Source: Nemania diffusa (Eukaryota; Ascomycota; Sordariomycetes; Xylariales; Xylariaceae). From it: a stretch of DNA of 64,000 bases. Shown one piece after another: positions 9,459-19,719 of this stretch. The translations under genes and the position numbers were made by a program. Position 1 is the first letter of the stretch. Each line of letters opens with the position of its first letter. The stretch lies in NCBI GenBank assembly GCA_038501195.1, contig JBBPUQ010000001.1, positions 5,084,001 to 5,148,000 of the forward strand. Reading direction: 5' to 3'. The notes below the pieces were generated by a model that did no database searches, was not told the DNA's origin, and saw nothing but the letters and a program-made list of their open reading frames with translations.

Positions 9459-10938
9459 ATGACGGGAGCCTCGCCTCTCCTCGCGCGTGCTCATGATGTG
9501 GAAAGGCAAGATTGCACAGACCACACGACTTTCTACACCTGCGGCAACTTTAAGGGCTGTTGCCCTGCAGACCCGTGTACACCCGAGTTTATGAATAGAG
9601 CCAATCCATGCACCGCTGCTATGGAGAGCCATGGTGATGGTGATGGCGACGGCGATGATGGTGGCGATGGCGGGGACGACGAGACTACTAGTACGACGGG
9701 GCGCGCTTCGACTCCGACGTCGATGTCCTCTTCCACCAAAAACACCGAGACATCCACGACTGACGATACGGAGACGTTCATCGTGGATACTACGTCAACG
9801 TCCTCTTCTGCCGGCCCTTCGAGCTCCAGCTCCGTCGAGGCTTCTACGACTACAGACGGCACCACATTCACTACTAGTACGCACCCCTGAGTTTTTTTTT
9901 AAAGGGTGTTCCCCGTCCTAGCAACGTTTTGGCTTTCCACATGCTTCCAGATGCTCTAGAAGCGAGTTCCGTCTTCATGTACTATGGGAAGTATTTCTAA
10001 CACGTGAATTCTCGTAGGCCTGAGCACCGCTGATTCGACTAGTGGCGCCGCGGAAACGCTGCAGACACCAACCCCGACGTCCTTACCGCAGGGCGAAAGC
10101 GAAAACGACTCTTTGTCTAGGACTGCTATCGCGGGTGTCAGTATCGGCGGCGCCGTGGCAGGTTTAGCGGTTCTCCTGTTGTTGTTCTGGCTCCTCCGTC
10201 GCCGGCACCACTCAAAGCGCATGTCGTCGGTCCGCGGCAGCAGTCCCAAGCCCCCCATGACTCCCAACGAGAAGACGATAACGGACCAACGCCAGTCCCT
10301 CATAGGCACATCGCGCGATCATCGGAACCAAGATCCATTTGCCGAGTTCGGAGGTAAGAATCGCACTCTCGGGGGCATATTTCAATGTCCCTAGGCCAAA
10401 CGACATTCAACGACACTTGTTGTGGCAATAAAATATAGGGGAAGACTTGATATATAATTCAATTGCTTACTAATACGCATTAGGCGCCGTCCAGAGCCCA
10501 GGCAGCAAATATAGCCCGAGACATACCTCCAAGCACATGCGGCGGGACGAGGGCTGGCCGCTCTGCGCCACTTCCATCCCAGAAGAGCCCAGCGTCTATC
10601 ACCAGTCCAACGCAGTCGAGACGTTGCCGTCACAGCGAGCCTCGCAGCCCACCTACGAGCTCGACTCGACCGAGACGGGGCGCACCGGTCCTGATTCCGG
10701 CGTACCACAGTCGCCCAGCATAGCCTCCTCGTTATCAAGACGACGCCTACCGCTAGATGCCCAAGTCCATCCGTCGCCGTTGACGCCTGGATTTCCAGGC
10801 ACGCAGATGGCGATCCAGAACTGGAACCAACACAGCGCGGCGAGCGCCCCGCGGGATACGCCCCGTGCCACGCTGAACGCCACCGAAGACGAGCGTATGA
10901 ATAACCAGTACGCCAATAGCTGGGCAAATGGGCCGTGA
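9459..10938 (+). CDS. Single-pass membrane protein with Cys-rich ectodomain and Ser/Thr stalk, 402 aa
   Basis: Exons 9459-9876, 10018-10353 and 10484-10938 (1209 nt); intron 2 has a textbook CTTACTAATAC branch. The N-terminus carries six cysteines (CTDHTTFYTC, FKGCCPADPC, then NPC) within residues 19-54. A Gly/Asp run (about 58-73) and a Ser/Thr-rich stalk follow. One membrane segment (IAGVSIGGAVAGLAVLLLLF, about 182-201) is followed at once by an Arg-rich stop (WLLRRRHH) and a roughly 200-residue Ser/Pro-rich cytosolic tail. This is the layout of fungal Wsc/Mid2-like wall sensors. The short Cys-rich motif with CC and DPC recurs in uncharacterised fungal membrane proteins, as I recall the pattern. 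No cleavable signal peptide is visible after ATG 9459, so the membrane segment would act as a reverse signal anchor, or a leader exon was missed. A sensor role is inferred from architecture only. Confidence 0.8.
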
Positions 10939-11825
10939 GGAGATGGGTTCTTGCATGGATCGCGTCTCAAGAGGGGAGGGGATTGAAAGATATTGTGTAA
11001 GGAAAATGGATGACGGAGTTGACGGTTGTTTTCGTCTATTTGCGCTGTATACCTTTCTGAATCGATAAGGAAAATAATACCGAAGGATCACCACATAATA
11101 GGGGGGAAAGGCGAAGCAAGGGCAGGAAAATACCACGTAAATGGAGCCTGTGAGGTAGCTCTCTCTCTTTTTCCCGCGTGGTAGGCGGAAGACAGGTAAA
11201 TTAGCTAGGGAGGGGAAAAAGACTGACCCGTCCCACGGGTCAGGTGTTCTCTAATAACAACAGTTTTCCTCCTCCCTGATGACTCTGGTGTTTCGTACAA
11301 TCTTTGCTCTAATCTCTTCCATCTTGAGCCCAAGACCCAAACGAATCTCAAATAGCTCCCGGTTTTCTCGTACTTTTTGCCAGCCTTTCCTGTCTTTGGT
11401 GGAATATACAAACAAATCAAACAATCGAGGACCAGAAGGGGAGAAAGGAGAGGGTGAGAGGTGAACTTTTTCCCACCGAGACGGTCCTTCCCCATCACCT
11501 AGCTGTAGCAGATATACCCAACGCCATTCATGCAAATCGTGAAAAGGCAACAAGGAAAGCAAACCCGCTCCCTTTCTTACGGAAGTCTTTTATGCAACCA
11601 AGCAATCTGTGAATGCCAAACGCCGCGCAAGGAAACCCACTGTAATCTATCGGTTTATAGAGAAACAGGCGATAAGGGGTAGGGATGGGTGATTATTTGT
11701 TTCTCCGGGCGAGCAACCATCTTATTGCAGGTCGAGCTGGTGTAGGTTAGGTAGTTTTTGCTGGTATACTCATGATCAAGGTAGTTGACTGGAGCAACCA
11801 TGTTCCAGCAATAGCAGGGCTTGGC
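10939..11825. other. Convergent 3' region with a small hairpin
   Basis: Lies between the converging ends of the membrane-protein gene and RPB4. No supported coding region. A perfect 8-bp-arm hairpin (TGACCCGT, CCC loop, ACGGGTCA) sits at 11224-11242. Confidence 0.6.
11224..11242. repeat. Perfect short inverted repeat (hairpin)
   Basis: Arms TGACCCGT and ACGGGTCA with a 3-nt loop, about 290 bp past the stop of the membrane-protein gene. It could form a stable RNA hairpin in a 3' UTR; no specific function is assigned. Confidence 0.6.
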
Positions 11826-12481
11826 TCAGTTTGGCATCAACTTATTCACCTCGTCGAGTAGCTCTTGCAAATCCTCATCACCGATCTTGTCCGTGAGTGA
11901 AGGGATTAATGTCTTAGCCTCTTCGGCCGTTTCACAGCACAGAGAGCCTATGAACTGATTGTGAGCTCTGGGGTGGACAAGGGCACATGAATGATAAAGT
12001 AAAAAGAGAAAGGGCACATACCGAGCTGCGCGCGCTCGAACTTGTGGAATTCCTTATGCGAGCTCAAGAGTCGTTCAACAGCCTCTACGTTCTCCTTCTT
12101 CTTGAAGCGCGAGAATGCATCTAAGTAGTCGATTGTCTTGGTTAACATCCTGTCAGCAGACATATGTTAGCCAAGAACCCCCCATGAAACACAGGGGAAC
12201 GGCATGTTGAAGAAGAGTGAAATCTCTGCTGTGTATATTGGAGGGCTGCTCTAGATAGATAGGAAATCTGCGCGTCCGTACTCGGTCTCGTTGATATTTT
12301 TGCGGTCGTTCCGTCGCTTTGATACAAGCGCATTGATGACCAAGGCAGCCTCGGACAGCGTTAGGGTGTCAACCTCCTGGAACTCGCCCAGGTTGATAGT
12401 TGTTGATGCTTCTTCGTTGCCTGCAGCTATCGCCTTCGCGCGCGACGTCTGGTGGAACTGCTCTATTTGGGGGCGCGACAT
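11826..12481 (-). CDS. RPB4: RNA polymerase II subunit Rpb4, 149 aa
   Basis: Three exons on the minus strand: 12481-12282, 12149-12022 and 11947-11826 (450 nt), with introns of 132 and 74 nt. Splicing yields NETEMLTKTIDYLDAFSRF and FERAQLGSLCCETAEEAKTL, which match the Rpb4 signature almost residue for residue. The TLTLSEAALVINALVSKRR helix and the C-terminal HRDC-like helices (IPSLTDKIGDEDLQELLDEV) are complete. Rpb4 pairs with Rpb7 to form the stalk of RNA polymerase II; it acts in initiation, and the dimer also follows mRNAs to the cytoplasm. Compared with yeast Rpb4 (221 aa), the long internal insertion is missing, as is usual in filamentous fungi. The N-terminal 25 residues are poorly conserved. 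Confidence 0.95.
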
Positions 12482-13168
12482 GGTGATGATTTGTCTCGAG
12501 ACTCTGGAGCGACGTGATCGGCTGCAATGTAGGGATGGAAGGGCTTGCGACGTTGGAGGGCAACTGCGGCTGTTCACGAAAGCGTACGGGATCGTATTTG
12601 GCACGAGTAACGAGCGATGCGCCAGGTAGGTTTGTCAGCCAATAACAGGTACTGATATATTACAATCTATAGCTGTGTAACTTTCTTGTTCTGTGGGGTC
12701 GCTGCTAATGCCTTGTGGCTCGAGGGAGTTGTGTTCTTTGTTGCAATGGAAGTCGGAAAGATGGCTATCGAATACCAGCTCAGGGCACGCGAGTCGAGGT
12801 TGATATCAAGATTCTTCCTACCTCAGAGTCTACAGCAACCTGTACCCATATTATTGGAACCTTATGCACCTAAGAAGGTTACCTATAGTTTAGGGACTTA
12901 TAGTGAGCCAGCCTCCCACCAGTACTGCTAAGTACACTGCTGTAGGGTCATTTGCCTTAGACTAGGTTTGTCGATCTAGGTACTAATGTATTACCTAAAA
13001 GACCTGTAGGCGGGTAGGTACGTGCAAGTAAGTACCCATAAGTAGTTCCGGGTATCTACCTACCTTTGTGATCAGCTACCCTGCAGTGGAGAAACTTCGG
13101 ATGTTTGTGTCTAGCACTCACTCATCCATACCTCCATAGGTACTTCTCAACTCTATAAGTGATAAAGC
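12482..13168. promoter_or_regulatory. Divergent intergenic region RPB4/TRS23
   Basis: Separates the head-to-head RPB4 and TRS23 genes and should contain both promoters. TAGGTA/TACCTA/AAGTAAGTACC tracts cluster at 12950-13070. No coding region is supported. Confidence 0.5.
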
Positions 13169-13878
13169 ATGATAGGAGAAGAGCAGTGGTAAGAAGAGAA
13201 TACCATACTCTTCCTCACCCAGTACTGATTTCTCTCTTTGATATCTTCATCATGTATGAGTTCCTAACTCCCTCAAGATAATGAAAATTAGCTAATATAT
13301 GTGTTAAAAGGGGTATCTTAGCTTTGATTATCATCAACAAGGCCGGGGGTCTCATCTACAACCGCACCTTTGGCGATGGTCTGAATCAACTCAACACAAA
13401 TGACTATCTGGTCCTTGCTGGAACCTTTCATGGGTGAGTCATAGTAGTCTCGCCCTACGGTCTTGGGGACTGCGGCGTTATCACCTAGTTACCAGCGTTG
13501 ATGGCTAATCAATTCACGTATAGAGTTCATGCCATCACTACCCGTCTAGCTCCGGTCAAGGGGCCCCAACAGCAGCAGCAAGCTGCTTTAATTGCTGCTG
13601 GCGGCATACCGAGCCGCCCTGACCCTCCTTCGGGTCTTGAGGTCCTTGAGTCTGAAAACTTCCGGCTACAATGTTTCAATACATTGACAGGCACCAAGTT
13701 TCTACTCTTTACCGATACTCTCCAGGCAAACGTAGACGTTGCTATGCGCAAAGTCTACGACCTGTACGCTGATTTTGTTACTAAAAACCCCTTTTATCAG
13801 CTAGAGATGCCTGTACGCTGCGACACCTTTGACAGGAAGCTCAACTCATACATTAGAGAGATCAACAATGCTCGGTGA
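13169..13878 (+). CDS. TRS23: TRAPP complex subunit Trs23 (TRAPPC4 family); first exon tentative
   Basis: The last exon (13524-13878) and the one before it (ending 13433) are firm: they join with a 90-nt intron (GTGAGT ... TAG) to give [20 protein letters not shown], and the body ([49 protein letters not shown]) is classic longin-fold TRAPPC4. TRAPP is the Rab1/Ypt1 exchange factor in ER-Golgi and autophagy traffic. A Gln-rich loop ([16 protein letters not shown]) is inserted after the second strand, where yeast also has an insertion. The N-terminus is uncertain. One consistent model has exon 1 at 13169-13188 (ATG, donor GTAAGA) joined to 13311, giving [20 protein letters not shown] (165 aa). 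The alternative acceptor at 13322 needs a different upstream exon that I could not find. Confidence 0.82.
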
Positions 13879-14162
13879 CAGAGTCTGTATTTGTCTTTTA
13901 CCCCCCAGCAAACATCTCTAGCGGCACTTGAGTATGAGGTATGATCATGAAACGTGTGCTGTTACTCCGAGGGTTCATTTCATGGTACGGAGTTTAGGAG
14001 GTTAATTATGTATAATAACTAGTTTATTTCGATCAATCATGAACAAACACCCACATGGATTTGCTCTAAGCCTAGCAGTTAACATTCCCTATCTAGTAGT
14101 ATACACCCTTGACTCCGAGGCCCAAGTCGTCAGGAAGCATCTGGTAGGCAACCCTAATTTAA

Positions 14163-15119
14163 TCATGATGTATCCATCTTGTCGCCGCTGTCCTTGCCTT
14201 TCTTGTCTCCTGATCCACTGCCGCTGGCCTCGCCTCGCTCGTTTAACAAGGGCTGGTTCTCGCCTTCTTCCTCGATATCTTCTAGATTAGACTTATTCTT
14301 CGCATCCTCTTCCTCTTTTGCAGCTTTGGCCTGTCGGGCATTCTCCTCCTCCATACTCATACGAAGAGCAAGCGCCAGTTCCGGGTCGGCACTTGGATCA
14401 AAGTCGAAACCTCCGAAGTCCCTATCGCCTTCAGCCATACCACCGCCACCAGCACCGCCCGACGCTCCCTCGCCAAGTAGAATCGGGGTGGAAAGAAGCT
14501 GGTCACTAAGAAGTTTGCCGCTCGGAGGGACGACAACGAGATGAGAGTTGTCGTTGCCCTTGACTACATTGTTGAAAGCCTCAAGTTTCTTGTGGACATC
14601 GTCATCGTCTAGGTCGCCAAACAGAATGAAGTCGATATCAATATTGCCCTTCTTCATCTTCTTGGCTAACGAAACGAGCTTCTTCTCGCCATCGGCTACT
14701 GGCGAGCAGACAAATACGATGATTCGTTGACGTTGGGACTTATTTTGTCGGTGTTTCAGGGCAAGCTATTACTAATGTTAGCTACTCACTCCCGTCTATC
14801 GTGGAGGCTTGCCAGGACAGTCACATACGCTAGCAATTTGGATTCCTGTGGCGAGATGTGATGAGCCTGATATCTTCTTCTTGGTGCGGTGTAGACCTTC
14901 CAGTAGCTTTCCCCGTTCTGTTGTGAGGGTAGAAAGGACCTCAGGTCCCTTACCACCCATGCTCATCAAGCCGACAGATGATTCGGGGTTCCCCTGTGTC
15001 ACGCTATCGAATAAAATATTGATCGCATCGACTTGCGCATCGAAGCGAGAAGGCGTGTAATCTCCATTTCGACTACTCTCCGAGTTGTCCACTACCAGCA
15101 TGACAGCCTGGAGCGGCAT
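14163..15119 (-). CDS. RPN10: 26S proteasome regulatory subunit Rpn10, 297 aa
   Basis: Two exons on the minus strand, 15119-14829 and 14765-14163 (894 nt); the 63-nt intron starts GTATGT and has a GCTAAC branch. The N-terminal 190 residues form a von Willebrand factor A domain: AVMLVVDNSESSRNGDYTPS carries the metal-site DxSxS-like motif, followed by VGLMSMGGKGPEVLSTLT and IDIDFILFGDLDDDDVHKKL. A single ubiquitin-interacting motif follows (DPELALALRMSMEEE, about residues 218-232). The tail is low complexity, Glu/Ser/Gly/Lys-rich. Rpn10 sits at the base-lid junction of the 19S particle and captures polyubiquitin chains. Yeast Rpn10 is 268 aa; one UIM is the fungal norm. It converges on TRS23 and diverges from the Borealin-like gene. 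Confidence 0.95.
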
Positions 15120-15762
15120 CTTGACAAATATGGGATGGATTTGTAGGAGAAACGCCGATGGCGGTTGTAGACGAGTACGGAGTTAGGTGAGGATGATCGG
15201 CCGGTCTAGTACGATTTCTCGGTCGGCAGTTAGAGGAGTGGTCGAGAGGATCTCATATAGTAACACTAAAAGATGGTTCTTGTTGTTATGACCGATGAAG
15301 AGGAAGGCTAGAATTACGTAGCTGCTGGCGGGCGTACAATAGTAGAAGCCTTAGTCTAGGGAAGTACCTAGAGAGATTGCTGAAGCTTGTAGGGAAACGT
15401 CAGGCCAGTGCAGCCTTGAGCTAAGCTACCTGACCGTGTACCTGTGTACCTATTCTGTACCTGTAAGTACATGTGTACTTCCAGTAGGTACAGCGCAGGC
15501 TAGATATGTGGGGCGGCGTGCTTGGACCAGATGCATTACCTTTTGGTTGGACACCAGAAACCGGGGTACCTAGCTCAAAAGTAAACAAGAACAACTCAAG
15601 ACACGCCTCAAGACACGAACGACTACCCAGCTCCTCCACCACGCTGCGCGCATCACTCGTATTTACAAACTCAATTCCGGAACACAATTCGCAACGATTT
15701 AGCTTTCGCTATCACGACTACCCAACTCAATTAACCACCCTAATTGATTAATATCGGTCACT
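15120..15762. promoter_or_regulatory. Divergent intergenic region RPN10/Borealin-like gene
   Basis: A 643-bp spacer between head-to-head genes that should contain both promoters. GTACCTGTGTACC-type repeats lie at 15435-15500. I found no clear match to the known proteasome element GGTGGCAAA. No coding region is supported. Confidence 0.5.
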
Positions 15763-16910
15763 ATGGCTCCTACACGACTACGAAAACGCAAGTCCGAATC
15801 ATCGCCAAGCACTTCTCCACAGAGAAGTCCTATCAAGAAGCGCAAGCTGGGCGTGACGCTTGCTCAAAAGCAGGCGCTGATTGACAACCTTCAACTCGAG
15901 AGTATGTGTCAATTTTCAATCGCTTCTCCTAATAATAGCGATTGACAATAGAACTAGTTTCGGAGCGCGCGCGGCGGCTTAGGGCTCAGTACAACATACA
16001 AGCGCAGCAACTCCGATCGCGCGTAGAAATGCGCGTCAACCGTATCCCAACAACATTACGGAGACTCAAGATGAGCGAACTCCCTACGAAGTCCCTTAAA
16101 CCGCAGCAACCCCGGCCCGGGCCGAGGTATCAGTACGTAACCAAGCCTCCACCGGTTCCGGCAAAGGACGGAACGTCGCCCAAGCCTATCACCCGGAAGC
16201 CGGTGCCTACAGCCAGCCCGGCTCGCGGGCAAAAACGGTTGAGGTGCGGCTCGCAACATGAGATTTACAGATATAAGCTGACAGAATTTAGCAACGAGAT
16301 TTCTGGTGCGGATAAAGAAAACCATGGCGACCCTATCGATAATCCTAAGAAGAGATTACGAGGTGCAGTCATCCAGCCGAAGGTACCGATTGCAGCATCG
16401 CAGATCCTATCACCTACATCCTCAAATACACGTGTTATACCTAGAGATCGACCCGCTTCGCCTACAAAATCTATGATTAGCCGGCCTGCATCGCCAGTCA
16501 AGGCTTCAACAACCAAGCCCTCGAATATTCTGTCGAGTATAGTAGAGAGAGCCAAGGCTACACGACCAGCAACTGCTACAAGAAAAACCACCACATCCTC
16601 GACAGCAAGCTCCAGTGCTGGAGCTACTACGACCACAGCGACCGGTCGAACACGCAAAGCGGCGATGCCGCCACCATCCACAGCCGTTACTCGGGGTAGA
16701 CGGAAAGTCAGTGTGACTAGCGAATCCAGTGAGGCTAGCACGGCAACCGTGGTTAAGAAGACAACCTTGAGGGGTGCAAGAGCAGCCCCTGCCGCTAAAA
16801 AGACAGTGGCGAGCACGATCAAATCGACTACAACTAGGAAAGCCCCTGCCGCAAAAGCAGCGCCAGCAGCACCAATAACAACAGGGAGGACGCTAAGGAA
16901 ACGGGCCTGA
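15763..16910 (+). CDS. Borealin/Nbl1-type chromosomal passenger complex protein, 365 aa
   Basis: Exons 15763-15901 and 15952-16910 (1098 nt); the 50-nt intron splits a codon so that NLQLE-KLVSERARRLRAQYNI is restored. Residues about 30-85 (LTLAQKQALIDNLQLE-type helix, then SERARRLRAQ, RVEMRVNRIPTTLRRLKMSE) match the Nbl1/Borealin N-terminal domain, the helix that bundles with Survivin/Bir1 and INCENP/Sli15 to place Aurora B on centromeres and the spindle midzone. The rest is a long basic, Ser/Thr/Pro/Ala-rich disordered region with SP/TP sites (RPASPTKS, RPASPVKA), plausible for mitotic kinase regulation. A KEN-type box (ADKENHG) near residue 178 could be a degradation signal. Yeast Nbl1 is only 73 aa; filamentous fungi usually have this longer form. 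Confidence 0.85.
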
Positions 16911-17086
16911 CGGTAAACGATAGGCTACATGTATAGGATAGGAATAGGTGTATGGCGTTCGATGGTCACACGGCTCTTGGTCCAGCAATAGGGCATCATA
17001 TTGGCTCGGGATTAACAATTATCGATTTTTTCCAGTTCTCGAATGTCCTGGTGTTCCCAGCGTGACCATGCTTAGATGAGATGTAG

Positions 17087-17926
17087 TTACGATGCTTTCT
17101 TCTTCTTGTCGTCTACTAGCTCAATGTTGTCCTCGGGTATATCCTTATACTTTTCAAGGAGAAACTCCTCAATCTCGTCACTCACGTCACCCTGAACAAC
17201 AATCTCTTCGCCTCCGCTGGGTACTTTGGTCACTGAAGACCCGGTGGCAAACTTCTTGCCGAACTCCTTCGCAACCTTCTTCAGATCGAGTCCAAACGCC
17301 TCTAAGCCCGATACTGCAGTAACATACTTCCTCTTATTCCTCTCGACACGCTTTATCGTGATGACGCTGTTGGCCATTTTATCGGCTTGCTTCTGCTCGG
17401 CCTTCTCAGCCTGTGCAGCCTTCTTTTGGGCGTCCTTCGCGGCGCGCTTCTGGGCCTCGACGGATAACGATGCTGTGGCAGCTTCTAGCGCTTCTATAGC
17501 CCAAAGTTGGGTCAGTTAGTGCCACTCCAATATTCATAGTTCGGTAGTCACGAGGTCCAGTGCCACAGGGAACACACGTACCCGGAGACCATATCTGCTC
17601 ATACATTGCAGGGTGTGCCTTTTGCAACCAATCCTGGCATTTCCTGACGGTACCGCCATATTCACAAAACTATTTTGCCCATATTAGCTTCCGTCTTCGT
17701 CTCTATGTCTAGTCGAACCCTGAGTCCGGTGGTCGGGTTCGCGTGATGGGAGGAAACGCGTACCTCTGGGGGTAGTGTGCAAACTGTGCAAATGTTCTTT
17801 ATCAGCATGACTTCTCCACCACACTGCAGGTCACGAAGCAGAATTTGTGATGGACTTACCACCGCAGTAGGTGACATGTCGGCTCTGTGGCTCACTCGGA
17901 ACTTCTGGCTGCTCAGTATCTGCCAT
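17087..17926 (-). CDS. TMA22: Translation factor Tma22 (DENR/density-regulated protein), 193 aa
   Basis: Four exons on the minus strand: 17926-17860, 17783-17764 (only 20 nt), 17669-17582 and 17493-17087 (582 nt). Spliced product: MADTEQPEVPSEPQSRHVTY, then CGVCTLPPEFCEYGG, KCQDWLQKAHPAMYEQIW and an Ala/Lys-rich linker. The C-terminal SUI1/eIF1-like domain (about 95-180: VITIKRVERNKRKYVTAVSG, FGKKFATGSSVTK, EEIVVQGDVSDEIEEFL) is complete. The N-terminal CGVCTLPPE...C knuckle is the zinc motif of DENR, which pairs with Tma20/MCT-1. The dimer removes deacylated tRNA and recycles 40S subunits after termination and supports reinitiation. The tail ends DDKKKKAS. The gene converges on the Borealin-like gene. 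Confidence 0.95.
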
Positions 17927-19719
17927 GGCCTAAGCAATTGTATTATGTACAGGTTCTTAAAAACGGTTGTTGATCTATCGCGTTCGTGGTTGCATTAGCA
18001 TTAATAGACTATCACGAGGTTGGTAGGTTTTCCGTTTGCTTGGAGGTGGCATGAAGATGGCGGGGTCATTGACGATGGTGGGGTAGATGCGTTTGAAGAG
18101 CCGCCTATCTAGTCTATCTAAGACGTAGGTACCTGCTCTAGGTAGGTATCTTCTCTTAGTAGCTACTGAAGAATTGGAACCCCACTATCTAACCTTACAT
18201 CACCTATCTAGATAGATCAAGTGGATATCACTGGCCTGTTCTAGGTAATAAGAAACATCTTATAACACCATTTGTATTCCTACACATACTGGTCGGTAAC
18301 ACTACCTACCTATATAGGTACCGATTGAATAGAACTGCACTAATATAAAACCCTTTGCCATATGCCCAATTAATCAAAGCCTTAAGAACCATATATAAGC
18401 ATTGCGGCGTACAAGTATTCAAAGTCGTGTATATGCGTTCACCGTAGGTGTGTGCCACTATATATTAAAAACGAGTGTGTTTTAGTCGTACGATACTTAA
18501 TATCATAGCAGACTATAGGCAAGCCTAACCTGTTGACGATTCAAAGAAGATCGGGCCACAGTTTTCAACAAAGAATGTTGGTCCTTTGCTGTTCAACTCG
18601 ACATCACTTAGTATGTGTGTATCTTATGTAAGTAAATGTTGCCCATTTCAATCGTGAATTTCTACGCGCCTACCGACCGCCACCCGTAAAATTAAAATCA
18701 GGTGTAAGGACATGTGACCCAGGTACTGACTAAGCTATAGCTTTATAGCCTAATATACACGCATAATAGCTGGGTTGCCCAGCGAGCCGCCGATTAAACA
18801 TCGCGTTTCTTCTATGTAAGCCACGTTAGGGACTAGCTAGCTAGATGTAGATAGAACTGGCTTCGCCGGTACGATATAGGGAGCAGTTAACCGACTATGA
18901 CGTTTTTAAGTCCCTTTGCGGGCAGTTGCGATGTTTAAGTGTTCTCACCGTAAACGTCGCTTGTCCAATCATAGGTCGTAGCACAAGCTGTCACGAAGCG
19001 ACGTTGAGCTATTAAGCGCCCGATGCAGCGGGTGCAGCGGGGGCTTTTTTTACTGGCCTCTAGACTGGCTAGGGCACATGCACCTCACCCCCAATCATCC
19101 GCCGGACATATTCTCCACCGCCACGCGCCGGCCATGCCATTGGCTGCGCTGTCGTGGCTTCTAAAATTAACCCTCCAGACCGACCGACCGGCCGGCGGTG
19201 ATTGGGTTGCGCCCGATCTTACTACAGACTATCGAGTCTCGGCGATACGGCGAGTCTTACTCTCCCACGGTTTTCACGCCCTCATGCCCAAAACGGGTCT
19301 GCGCCCGTGTGCGTTCTGGGCGAACCTGCAGTCGTGATGCAAGGTTGTGTGCGTTTCTGTGTGACTCCGCATGTTCTCACTTGGGTGCAGCGCTTCGTGC
19401 GTATGCTCGTCGTGGAATGTTCCCAGCACCGTAGCCGCCTGAGGTTCGTGGCCCCATGGAATAAAACAACCCGCACCCAAGCCTCCAGCAGGTAGCATGC
19501 GTTCCGCAACCTTCTCTTCACGCTTCCTTTAGGTTGCCTTATTTTCTGCTTCGCTTCGTTGACCGAAGCATTCCAGTCGTTGGGGGCCTTTCTCCTATGT
19601 GCCTCGCTTTCCAACTACGACGCTGGACGTCTCTTTCCCGTTGCTAACACAGGTTTCTTCTCGTTCTCGTAACCCGTCCCTTTATTTGCGGTGGACTGGT
19701 TTTCACATACAAATACAAA
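17927..19719. other. Intergenic region between TMA22 and the methyltransferase gene
   Basis: A 1.8-kb divergent spacer. From 18090 to 18330 it has repeated TAGGTA/TACCTA/CTATCTAG tracts. From about 19020 to 19700 it becomes GC-richer with several overlapping small ORFs on both strands, more like leader or promoter than genes. No ORF gives a recognisable protein. Confidence 0.55.

Noticed and set aside
11251..11562. 103-codon minus-strand ORF between the membrane-protein gene and RPB4
   Set aside because: Its start is TTG, the ATG-started part is only about 25 codons, and it lies in the shared 3' region of two convergent genes.
19023..19614. Cluster of overlapping 60-110 codon ORFs on both strands before the methyltransferase gene
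   Set aside because: Open frames in all directions reflect local GC-richness; none has a domain, and the position fits a promoter or leader.
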